Shown: positions 7,139-15,047, counted from the stretch's first letter. The stretch: DNA of 15,888 nucleotides from DASQUP01 sp035641235 (GCA_035641235.1 DASQUP010000253.1:1-15888), one strand, 5' to 3'. A program made the numbers and translations. The notes: a model not told the origin generated them from the sequence alone.

Positions 7139-7842
7139 TATTGACTCCCTCGCTGCTCGTCCAGCCAGCGGTCGAACTCGTGGCGTTCGACCGCGGTGAT
7201 CGTGAAGTTCATGTCCTCGTGAAGCAGTCCGCAGAACTCGGCGCACTTTCCGTCGTGCGTGCCGGGTTCGTCGATCGTTAGGTCGAACCGACTCGTGCGC
7301 CCGGGAATCGCATCCCTCTTGAAGAGGAACTTGGGAACGTAGAAGGAGTGAATGACGTCTGCGGACGACACCTCGAATGAGATGGTTTCGCCCACGGGCA
7401 GCATGACCTCCGCCGGATCTTGCGCGGTGCCCGATACGACGACGTCTTCACCTTCGAACGAGAAACGCCATCCCCACTGAAAGCCCTCCACCGTCACAGT
7501 TACCTGTGGGTCGTCGACCTTCTCGTCCACGACGTCGAGTGAGTTAATTGAGAAGATGAACAGCACGACGACGATGACCGAGGGCACGGCGAACCAGAAG
7601 ATCTCTAGGGGAACGTTGCTGTGCCACTGCTCGGGCAAGTCGACTCCGGCGCGTCCCCTGTAGCGGGCGATGCTCCAGGCGATCAGACCGGCCGTGATCG
7701 TGAAGATCACCGCCGCGGCGACCGTGAAGAAGTCGTACAGGCGGTTGACGTCTTTGCCCTGCTCGGTGACGCTCTCCGGCGCACAGGCCGTGACGACCGC
7801 CAGGGCGGCGACCACACCAATCGTTCGCGATCGTGGCGGCAT
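7138..7842 (-). CDS. ctaC: Cytochrome c oxidase subunit II, lipoprotein with CuA site
   Basis: A 234-residue electron-entry subunit. A lipoprotein signal peptide ends at VVTAC, with Cys20 as the lipidated residue. Two membrane helices follow (about 37-59 and 78-99), then a cupredoxin domain. The CuA ligands are complete: His165 (VIHSFYV), Cys200, Glu202, Cys204, His208 and Met211 (CAEFCGLLHEDM). The aromatic patch FQWGWRF (121-127) is the electron-entry region. There is no fused cytochrome c domain, consistent with QcrC supplying electrons directly. The start at 7842 is preferred because it yields the signal peptide and has GAGG seven bases upstream. The frame is open to 8160, but that part is low-complexity and matches no family. 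The Shine-Dalgarno lies inside the end of the inverted-repeat element. Confidence 0.95.
   Translation of the reverse strand: MPPRSRTIGVVAALAVVTACAPESVTEQGKDVNRLYDFFTVAAAVIFTITAGLIAWSIARYRGRAGVDLPEQWHSNVPLEIFWFAVPSVIVVVLFIFSINSLDVVDEKVDDPQVTVTVEGFQWGWRFSFEGEDVVVSGTAQDPAEVMLPVGETISFEVSSADVIHSFYVPKFLFKRDAIPGRTSRFDLTIDEPGTHDGKCAEFCGLLHEDMNFTITAVERHEFDRWLDEQRGSQ
7145..7151 (-). promoter_or_regulatory. Shine-Dalgarno site that sets the GTG start of ctaD
   Basis: On the minus strand this reads GAGGGAG, six bases before the GTG at 7138 and inside the last codons of ctaC. It supports the GTG start that overlaps the ctaC stop by one base. Confidence 0.65.
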
Positions 7843-7844
7843 CA

Positions 7845-8084
7845 GTGCCTCGGCCGGTGATGTTTGCGAGGTTCTGCGGCGCGAAAAACAAGCCTGCGGG
7901 AGCGTACCGGCCTGCACGCCCATCCGGCAGGAAACGCAACCAAACCGGAGCAGCAGTACCAAGTACTCGGCGGAGCCGTGGCGCAGGGAGGGTGCGTACC
8001 AGGAGCGTACGTACCCGACCGAGAACGAAGCCAGGCGCAGCTTTTTAGCCCGCAGAACCCTACCGACATTGCTGGTCGAGGCAC
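7845..8084. repeat. 240-base element with long imperfect terminal inverted repeats (MITE-like)
   Basis: The ends 7845-7887 and 8084-8042 are inverted copies of each other. Ungapped, 30 of 43 positions match, including perfect blocks GTGCCTCG (ends) and GGTTCTGCGG (7870-7879 against 8059-8050). With a 15-base length difference the similarity resumes further in (7899-7913 against 8015-8001, sharing CGTAC and CCT). The element fills most of the ctaC-fadE intergenic region, and its left end supplies the GAGG ribosome-binding site of ctaC. No target duplication is obvious, and no transposase is encoded. It could be a non-autonomous mobile element, an inverted duplication, or a large regulatory hairpin. 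Confidence 0.5.
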
Positions 8085-8181
8085 TTGACGAGGGTAATGC
8101 TTTCCCCGCAGGGCCAAGGCGGCGCGCCGGCAGGTAGCCAGAGTAGTTTGACGGAGGCATCTCTCATAGGGGAGTGAACTA
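8085..8181 (+). other. Rest of the ctaC-fadE divergent intergenic region
   Basis: The right part of the 339-base gap between ctaC and the acyl-CoA dehydrogenase. TTGACG occurs at 8085-8090 and 8148-8153, a good -35 hexamer, but neither has a convincing -10 at 16-18 bases. The second is too close to the start at 8182. AGGGGAG at 8168-8174 is the Shine-Dalgarno of the GTG start at 8182. No gene, tRNA or terminator is seen. Confidence 0.4.
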
Positions 8182-9384
8182 GTGGTCGACTTCGGGCTGC
8201 CGCCTGAGATCAAGGACGTGCAGCAGCGCGTCGCCAAGTTCGTTCGTGAAGAAGTGCTGCCGATGGAAACGACGGCCGAGGGGTCGTTCGATGCGGTCCT
8301 GGAACGGCTGCGCGGAGCCGCGAAGGCGGCCGGCCTGTGGAATCCGCATCTGCCGGCCGAGTTTGGCGGACTTGGGCTGTCGGCTCTGGGAATGGCCGTT
8401 GTCTCTCAGGAATGCGGCGTCTCACCGCTGGCTTCCCTCGCTCTCAACGCGATGGCTCCAGATGAGGGCAACATGCACCTGCTGTTGGCCGCGGGGACCC
8501 CGGCTCAGCGGGAGCGCTATCTCCGCCCTCTCGCGGACGGCGCAGTGCGTTCTTGCTTTGCGATGACCGAACGAGTCGCTGGGTCGGATCCGGCAGGCAT
8601 CCGCACATCGGCGCGCCGCGACGGCGACGGTTGGGTGCTCAACGGCGAGAAGTGGTTCATTACGGGGGCCATGGGCGCGGCCTTTGCGATCGTGGTTGCG
8701 CTCACCGACTCTCAAGCGGAGGCCCGGAGGGGACACACGCTGTTCCTGGTGGAGGGCGACAACCCCGGCTGGAAGGTCCTGCGGGAAATACCGGTCATGG
8801 GCACCGAGGGACCGGGCGGGCACTGCGAGGTGGTTCTCGAGGACTGCCGCGTCCCGGCGGACGCGCTTCTAGGCTCCGAAGGGGAAGGCTACAAACTCGC
8901 CCAGGTCCGTCTGGGCCCCGCGCGCCTGGCGCATTGCATGCGCTGGATCGGCATGGCGCAACGGGCGCTCGATCTCGCGGCGCAGCGGTCGCTCGACCGG
9001 GAGACGTTCGGCGAGACTCTGGCCGGTCGCCAGACGGTCCAGAACTGGCTTGCCGACTCGGCGATCGATCTGTACGCAAGCCGCCTAATGGTCCTGCACG
9101 CGGCATACCTGATAGAGCGAGGGGACGACTTCCGTCAGGAAGTCTCCATGGCAAAGGTGTTCGTCTCCGAAGCGCTGGGGCGCGTTGTCGATCGTGCACT
9201 GCAGCTCCACGGGGCACTCGGGTACTCGTCCGACCTGCCGCTCGAGCGCTTCTATCGCGACGCACGCGCCGCCCGGATCTACGATGGCCCTTCGGAGATT
9301 CACCGAATGGTGATCGCGCGCAACCTGTTCCGGGCATTCAACGAATCCGATACCACCAAGCCGGCTACGGGTGGGCTCGCGTGA
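8182..9384 (+). CDS. Acyl-CoA dehydrogenase of the ACAD10/ACAD11 type
   Basis: A 400-residue FAD enzyme with the complete acyl-CoA dehydrogenase fold. The FAD-contacting CFAMTE lies at 125-130, and the WVLNGEKWFITGA strand at 151-163. The C-terminal helical domain ends in QLHGALGYSS (341-350) and YDGPSEIHRMVIARNLF (367-383). In medium-chain dehydrogenases the corresponding motif is YEG with the catalytic Glu; here it is Asp368. YDGP is the form I associate with ACAD10/ACAD11 proteins. GTG at 8182 is chosen because AGGGGAG lies seven bases upstream. The gene heads an operon: its TGA overlaps the next GTG (GTGA). Substrate probably a 4-hydroxyacyl-CoA in phosphorylated form (inference from the neighbours); electrons would go to ETF. 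Confidence 0.9.
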   Translation: MVDFGLPPEIKDVQQRVAKFVREEVLPMETTAEGSFDAVLERLRGAAKAAGLWNPHLPAEFGGLGLSALGMAVVSQECGVSPLASLALNAMAPDEGNMHLLLAAGTPAQRERYLRPLADGAVRSCFAMTERVAGSDPAGIRTSARRDGDGWVLNGEKWFITGAMGAAFAIVVALTDSQAEARRGHTLFLVEGDNPGWKVLREIPVMGTEGPGGHCEVVLEDCRVPADALLGSEGEGYKLAQVRLGPARLAHCMRWIGMAQRALDLAAQRSLDRETFGETLAGRQTVQNWLADSAIDLYASRLMVLHAAYLIERGDDFRQEVSMAKVFVSEALGRVVDRALQLHGALGYSSDLPLERFYRDARAARIYDGPSEIHRMVIARNLFRAFNESDTTKPATGGLA

Positions 9385-10418
9385 GATCCGAGCTGCCTCC
9401 GCTCCTCGACGCTGCCAACCTGGGCGAGTACCTCAATGGGAGATTGCCCGGGCAGGGACAGTTTTCGGTCGAACGTCACGTCGCCGGTCACTCGATGGAG
9501 ACGTTCAGGATAGGGCGGTCGGGTCACACCTGGGTCCTCAGGCGGCCGCCGCGCGGCGCATTCCTTCCGTCCGCGCACGATGTAGGCCGCGAGTACACAG
9601 TATTGAACGGACTTGCCGGCACGACGGTCCGCGCGCCGAGGCCACTTCTCATGTGCGAGGACGAAGAAGTCATCGGCGCGCCGTTCTATGTGATGGAGTA
9701 CGTCGACGGCGTGGTCGTCAGGTCGGACCTCCCCCAAACCTTCGGCGCGCCGGAGCGTCGACGGATCGGCGAAGAGCTGGTCGATGGGTTGATCGAACTT
9801 CATGCCGTTGATCCCGGCTCCTGCGGGCTGGGGTCGTTCGGCAAGCCGAGCGGCTACCTCGAACGTCAGCTTCGCCGGTGGACGGGTCAACTGGAACTTA
9901 CGCTCCCCATGACGCGCCCACTGCCCGACCTCGAGACGGCGGGGGAGTGGCTGCGCGCCAACTTGCCGGCGGCCGGAGACCACACGATCGTTCACGGCGA
10001 CTACAAACTCGACAACGTCGCCTACGCCCTGAGGCCTCCGGCACGTCTGGTTGCGATCTTCGACTGGGAAATGGCCACCCTCGGGGACCCGCTGGCGGAC
10101 CTCGGCTGGATGATCTCGTTCTGGAGGGAGGCCGGTGATCCCGCGGACGACGTCTTCGCCGAGCTGAACCGCGTCACCACATTGCCCGGTTTCTGCCGGC
10201 GCGCCGATTTGATCACGCGCTACGAAATGGCAACAGGCCGCGATGCGAGCGGGTTGATCTGGTACCAGGTGCTGGCCACGTGGAAACTGGCGATACTGCT
10301 CGAGGGGTCTTATGCGCGCCACCTTGCCGGGGCTACGGATGATCCCTTCTTCGCGGAGATGGAGTTCCGTGTCCCGGCGCTCGCCCGGCGCGCCGTCGAT
10401 CTGGCAAATAAGGCATGA
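9381..10418 (+). CDS. APH-fold kinase (ACAD10/11-type phosphotransferase)
   Basis: A 345-residue aminoglycoside phosphotransferase/choline kinase-fold protein. The catalytic loop is HGDYKLDN (205-212), with Asp207 as base and Asn212 as metal ligand. The metal-binding motif is IFDWEMATLGDP (226-237), with Asp228. The N-lobe contains FRIGRSGHTWVLRRPP, where the ATP-contacting lysine position reads Arg54 or Arg55. In ACAD11-type proteins and bacterial LvaA this domain phosphorylates the 4-hydroxyl of hydroxyacyl-CoAs, and this is the likely role rather than drug resistance. The GTG at 9381 overlaps the acyl-CoA dehydrogenase stop by four bases. The frame is open back to 8553, but that is a shadow of the upstream gene. 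Its stop in turn overlaps the HAD gene start (ATGA). Confidence 0.88.
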   Translation: MRSELPPLLDAANLGEYLNGRLPGQGQFSVERHVAGHSMETFRIGRSGHTWVLRRPPRGAFLPSAHDVGREYTVLNGLAGTTVRAPRPLLMCEDEEVIGAPFYVMEYVDGVVVRSDLPQTFGAPERRRIGEELVDGLIELHAVDPGSCGLGSFGKPSGYLERQLRRWTGQLELTLPMTRPLPDLETAGEWLRANLPAAGDHTIVHGDYKLDNVAYALRPPARLVAIFDWEMATLGDPLADLGWMISFWREAGDPADDVFAELNRVTTLPGFCRRADLITRYEMATGRDASGLIWYQVLATWKLAILLEGSYARHLAGATDDPFFAEMEFRVPALARRAVDLANKA

Positions 10419-11056
10419 GTTCGAAGCGATTCGAAGCCCTCGTGGTGGACTACGGCGGGGTACTGACCACTCCGCTGCACGAGGCCATGGTCGGTTTCTG
10501 CGAGGAGGTGGGCATCGAGCTCCAGGACCTCGCCCGCGCCGCCCTCGGCGTCTATTACGGAGGTGAGGACGACCTCGTCGTGGCGTTCGAGACCGGCCGA
10601 ATGTCGGAGGAGGACTTCTCGCACGCATTCGCCCGCCGGCTCACCGAACAAACCGGTGTGGAGATCAGCCACGAGGGACTAGTAGGGCGCATGTTCGCCG
10701 GCATGGAGTTGGCCACCCCCATGCTTACCGCGGTCGAGGTCGCCCGGCGCGCCGGACTAAAGACGGGTCTGCTGTCCAATTCGTGGGGTACGGAACTCTA
10801 CTCCCGCGACGCGCTCGAGGGTCTCTTCGACGCCGTGGTCATTTCCGGAGAGGTCGGGATGCGCAAACCCGATCCGGAGATCTTCGGCCTCGCGGTGGAG
10901 CGGCTCGGCGTGTCCGCGACCGAGTGTGTGTTCGTCGACGACCATCCTGGTCACCTCACGGCCGCGGAAGAAGCCGGAATGACGACCGTCTTGCACAAGA
11001 CCCCGGCCGAAACGATCTCCCAGCTCGAGGAGCTCCTCGGAGTCGACCTGCACTAA
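10415..11056 (+). CDS. HAD-superfamily hydrolase (ACAD10 N-terminal-domain type)
   Basis: A 213-residue haloacid dehalogenase-fold phosphatase with a helical cap inserted after motif I. Motif I is VVDYGGVLTT, with nucleophile Asp12 and Gly14 where most phosphatases have the second, acid/base Asp. Motif II is LLSNSWG (Ser121), motif III RKPDPEIF (Lys151), and motif IV FVDDHPGHL (Asp175, Asp176). The DxGGVL form is found in the YihX, soluble epoxide hydrolase and ACAD10 branch. The ATG overlaps the kinase stop by four bases, so it is the third gene of the operon. It may remove the phosphate from a metabolite or by-product of the kinase; the missing Asp leaves phosphatase activity to be shown. 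Confidence 0.88.
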   Translation: MSSKRFEALVVDYGGVLTTPLHEAMVGFCEEVGIELQDLARAALGVYYGGEDDLVVAFETGRMSEEDFSHAFARRLTEQTGVEISHEGLVGRMFAGMELATPMLTAVEVARRAGLKTGLLSNSWGTELYSRDALEGLFDAVVISGEVGMRKPDPEIFGLAVERLGVSATECVFVDDHPGHLTAAEEAGMTTVLHKTPAETISQLEELLGVDLH

Positions 11057-11105
11057 CTTCGCAGCGCGGCGCGTTTGGAAAGAACTGGGGATCGGCCGAA
11101 CCACC

Positions 11106-11135
11106 TTGTTGAGGTCGACTTGCTGCGGCTAAATG
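11106..11135 (+). promoter_or_regulatory. Candidate promoter for the acidic protein-lysin pair
   Basis: TTGTTG (11106-11111) and TAAATG (11130-11135) are separated by 18 bases, in the 119-base gap after the HAD gene and 40 bases before the small ORF. Both hexamers are imperfect. No terminator hairpin is seen between the HAD stop and this site. Confidence 0.3.
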
Positions 11136-11175
11136 GCCGTGGGGTAACACAGGTCGGCGAAAGCGGGGTGGTCCT

Positions 11176-11337
11176 ATGACCCATGAAATCAAGCCCAATG
11201 AGGATTTGTGGGCACAGCTCGGTCCGGCGGAGATGATCAAGGCCTCGCCGCTGCCCGATGAAGAAATGGGTGTGGAGGAAATCGAGGACCTGGTCGTCGA
11301 CGAGGATGCAGAGCTCGCAGACGTGGTGGAGGGTTAG
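11176..11337 (+). CDS. Small, very acidic protein of unknown function upstream of a peptidoglycan hydrolase
   Basis: A 53-codon open frame from ATG at 11176 to TAG at 11335-11337. It begins MTHEIKPNEDLWAQLGPAEM and ends in a run rich in Glu and Asp (DEEMGVEEIEDLVVDEDAEL). I count 17 acidic residues against two lysines and one histidine, so it is strongly negative. It has no cysteine, no signal peptide and no membrane segment. It fills the gap before the hydrolase exactly: two bases separate its stop from the next ATG, whose Shine-Dalgarno (GGAGGG) lies in its last codons. The upstream GGGGTGG is a modest ribosome-binding site. Possible roles are a partner, inhibitor or chaperone of the hydrolase, or a precursor peptide. 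I do not recognise a family. Confidence 0.6.
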   Translation: MTHEIKPNEDLWAQLGPAEMIKASPLPDEEMGVEEIEDLVVDEDAELADVVEG

Positions 11338-11339
11338 CC

Positions 11340-12386
11340 ATGGCCAGCGTCTACATCCAGATGGGTCACTGCTTCAGGGCTACCGGGGCTACCGGCACGG
11401 GCGGTGAGCAGGAGTTAAACAAGGCGGTCGCCGCGCGTGCGGCCCGCCTGCTGAGGAACGATGGTCACACCGTATCCGTGCGCAAGGCCGATGAGAGCGT
11501 CTTCAAGACCGACGTCTTTGTCGCCATCCACGGCGATGGTTCCGAAAACGCCTCCGCCGCCGGCGCCAGCGTCGGCTACCAGGACGACAACGGCAGGAAG
11601 ATCGCCGCCCAGTGGAAACGCGCTTACCAGCGCATGGGTTGGCCTACGGGGTTTCGCAGCGACAATTACACCGAAGCACTTGGCCAGTACTACGGAGTGA
11701 GTCGTGCCCGCACCGCCGGCACGACCTACGCATTCGTCATCGAGTGCGGATTCCTGACTAACGCCGTCGACGGCGCTGAGCTGCGCAGCGGGAAGGGCCG
11801 AACGCGCGCTGCAAAGGCCATCGCCCGAGCCGTCGAGCGCGTCCTGGGTGAGGGAGAGGGCGGCGGCGGCGAGGCGCAACGGGGCACGAGGATAGCGGCA
11901 TCGCCCACGGCGAAGAAGGCTCAGGCGCATGCGTGGGCGGATTCCAGGGGATGCGCTCCGGTCTTCCACGAGATCATTGATGCAGGATGGTCCCACTCGA
12001 AGGCAATCGGCATTGATCCGGCGGTGTTTGTCGCGCAGGCCGCAAAAGAGACCGGCTTCGGCAGATTCGGTGGAGTCTTGGATGCTTCGTTCCACAATTC
12101 GTGTGGTCTGAAGACCAGGGAGGGCGGTGACGACAGCGACCCGCGCGCGCACAAACGCTTCCCGAGCTGGAGCGCGGGGACGGAAGCACACTGCGCGCAC
12201 CTAGCTTTGTACGCGGGGAAGCTGAGTGCGGAGGAGGCCGGCAAACACGGTGATCCCCGCAACTTTCCTTTCATCGCGGGGAAGGCCAAGACGGTGGAAA
12301 AGCTCGGCGGCGCGTGGGCGCCGAGCCCCGACTACGGGAAGAGCCTGTTGAGGGACTTCCTCAAACCGCTAATCGCACACGAATAG
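11340..12386 (+). CDS. Two-domain peptidoglycan hydrolase: amidase_3 plus GH73-like glucosaminidase
   Basis: A 348-residue protein with two lytic domains. Residues 3-169 are a zinc N-acetylmuramoyl-L-alanine amidase: His10 (QMGHCF), Glu23 (GEQELN) and His64 (AIHGDGS) are the likely zinc ligands, and Glu135 (VIECGFLTN) the catalytic acid. After a Gly/Glu linker (EGEGGGGE, 171-178), residues 195-345 resemble the FlgJ/GH73 glucosaminidase fold, with Glu237 (AAKETGFG) as catalytic acid and FHNSCGLK (251-258) in the expected position. There is no signal peptide, lipobox or membrane helix, which is unusual for a cell-wall enzyme and is like phage endolysins. GGAGGG six bases upstream sets the start. 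It overlaps nothing downstream and ends 19 bases from the opposing pgi. Confidence 0.82.
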   Translation: MASVYIQMGHCFRATGATGTGGEQELNKAVAARAARLLRNDGHTVSVRKADESVFKTDVFVAIHGDGSENASAAGASVGYQDDNGRKIAAQWKRAYQRMGWPTGFRSDNYTEALGQYYGVSRARTAGTTYAFVIECGFLTNAVDGAELRSGKGRTRAAKAIARAVERVLGEGEGGGGEAQRGTRIAASPTAKKAQAHAWADSRGCAPVFHEIIDAGWSHSKAIGIDPAVFVAQAAKETGFGRFGGVLDASFHNSCGLKTREGGDDSDPRAHKRFPSWSAGTEAHCAHLALYAGKLSAEEAGKHGDPRNFPFIAGKAKTVEKLGGAWAPSPDYGKSLLRDFLKPLIAHE

Positions 12387-12405
12387 GAATGGCGTACTAG
12401 ATGGC

Positions 12406-14036
<1,631 letters not shown>

Positions 14037-14037
<1 letters not shown>

Positions 14038-14540
14038 TACCGGTAGTTCGTGAACTGGAGCGGGATGCCGAAGTCGTGCTCTTTGAGCGCGGCGATGATG
14101 TCCTGAAGGTTGTCCTTCGATTTTGCCGACACCCTCACCTGGTCTCCCTGGATCGAGACCTGTGCCTTCGTCTTCATGTCCTTGATGAACTTAACGATCT
14201 CCCTGCCCTTGTCGGTGGATATCCCCTGGTTCAGCTTGAGAGTCTGGCGCGCCGTGCCACCGGCGGCCTGCTGGATCGTCCCGTGCTGGAGGGCCTTGAT
14301 CGGCACCTTTCGCTTAACGAGCTTCTCCTCCAGCACCTTCACGCAGTCCTTCACCTTCTGCTCGGTGTTGGAGTGAACCGAGATCGCCTCCTCGGAGCCA
14401 TCCTTCGTCAGCTCGATCTCCGAGCCGGTCCCCTTGAAGTCGTAGCGCTGAGCGACCTCCCGCTTGGCTTGGTCGACTGCGTTGCGGACCTCCTGGAGAT
14501 CCACCTCCGAGACGACGTCGAAAGAAGAGTCTTTGGCCAT
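14037..14540 (-). CDS. yajQ: YajQ-family nucleotide-binding protein
   Basis: A 167-residue protein matching the YajQ/UPF0234 family end to end. It starts KDSSFDVVSEVDLQEVRNAV, has the internal AQRYDFKGTGSEIEL and ALQHGTIQQAAGGTARQ, and finishes KEHDFGIPLQFTNYR. Members have two ferredoxin-like domains, bind nucleotides, and one Xanthomonas homologue is reported to bind cyclic di-GMP; the general function is unsettled. Length is normal and no signal is present. The ATG at 14540 follows directly after a perfect 11-base-pair hairpin whose 5' arm contains GGAGGT, and no free Shine-Dalgarno is present. The stop overlaps the pgi GTG. The response-regulator gene lies 90 bases upstream on the same strand. 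Confidence 0.95.
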
Positions 14541-14568
14541 GCGCCGGAGGTTATCGCACCTCCGGCGC
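14541..14568 (-). promoter_or_regulatory. Perfect 11-base-pair hairpin abutting the yajQ start codon
   Basis: GCGCCGGAGGT (14541-14551) and its exact complement (14558-14568) flank a 6-base loop. In the yajQ mRNA the 5' arm carries GGAGGU, paired with ACCUCC in the 3' arm, and the stem ends at the base before the AUG. The only Shine-Dalgarno-like sequence is thus 17 bases from the AUG and sequestered. It may control yajQ translation, or be a tail-less terminator of the upstream gene. Confidence 0.6.
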
Positions 14569-14624
14569 GCCGAACTGTCCGCGTTCTGTCACGGTATGCG
14601 TGACTGGTTGCAGACAGTTCGGCG
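14568..14624 (-). terminator. Long nested inverted repeat after the response regulator
   Basis: CGCCGAACTGTC (14568-14579) pairs perfectly over 12 bases with 14613-14624. Inside, GTCACG (14588-14593) pairs with CGTGAC (14599-14604) around a 5-base loop; the two stems are separated by a symmetrical 8 by 8 internal loop. It starts six bases after the response-regulator stop. It lacks a T-run, so it is either a GC-rich terminator without a tail or a structured RNA leader for yajQ-pgi. Its outer base is shared with the adjoining hairpin. Confidence 0.5.
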
Positions 14625-14630
14625 AAGGGG

Positions 14631-15029
14631 TCAGCGGATGAAGGTGCGGAGGAGTGGCATCAGCTCGGCGATCCGATCCTTGTTCAGATAGGCATCGGCC
14701 CAGTCGGGCTGCTCGTCGAGGATGGCCGAGAAGGCCACGATCTTGCTCTGCGGGGTGATGGCCCTGAGGATCTCGGCGGTGCCCTCGCCGTCGAGCCGGG
14801 GAAGCATGTAGTCCAGGATCACAAAGTCGGGTTGGTGCGCCAGGGCGAGCGGCACCGTCTCGACACCGTTCGCGGCCTCACCGACAACGTTCATGCCTTC
14901 GGTCTCGCAAAGGATTCTGAGGACGTGTCTGATCTCTTCGTCATCGTCGACGATAAGAACGGTTTTGGCGGAGTTGCTCCCCGACGGTTCTTGATTCACT
15001 TGCGGTAAGCCTGGATTAACGAACTTCAT
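14631..15029 (-). CDS. Single-domain response regulator (REC only)
   Basis: A receiver domain with no output domain: 132 residues from ATG at 15029. The acidic pocket is LIVDDDEE, the phosphoacceptor Asp is in VILDYMLPRLDG, the switch Ser in IVAFSA, and the conserved Lys in YLNKDR. Single-domain receivers act by protein contact, as CheY or Spo0F do, or as phosphate sinks. No kinase gene is in view. The start is uncertain: GTG at 14999 gives 122 residues, and GTG at 15092 gives a non-conserved N-terminus; none has a good Shine-Dalgarno. The ATG at 15029 lies within a perfect palindrome, which would favour the 14999 start if that palindrome is an operator. A 60-base hairpin region separates it from yajQ. 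Confidence 0.85.
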   Translation of the reverse strand: MKFVNPGLPQVNQEPSGSNSAKTVLIVDDDEEIRHVLRILCETEGMNVVGEAANGVETVPLALAHQPDFVILDYMLPRLDGEGTAEILRAITPQSKIVAFSAILDEQPDWADAYLNKDRIAELMPLLRTFIR

Positions 15030-15047
15030 TTGTCCAGATGGACAAAT
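15028..15047. promoter_or_regulatory. Perfect 9+2+9 palindrome at the response-regulator start
   Basis: ATTTGTCCA and TGGACAAAT face each other around GA. A further copy of the half site TGGACAA follows at 15047-15053, eight bases after the copy at 15039-15045. The palindrome overlaps the ATG at 15029 and lies about 30 bases before the alternative GTG at 14999. It has the size of a dimeric regulator operator; no binding protein is identified. Confidence 0.4.

Noticed and set aside
7670..8237. Open frames on both strands across the ctaC-fadE gap, including upstream extensions of ctaC
   Set aside because: They have no Shine-Dalgarno and are compositionally odd. They are explained by the inverted-repeat element, whose two arms give similar peptides; ctaC has a proper lipoprotein start at 7842.
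9381..10418. Aminoglycoside resistance gene
   Set aside because: The fold is APH-like, but the operon partners (acyl-CoA dehydrogenase, HAD) and the motif forms point to the ACAD10/11 kinase group rather than drug modification.
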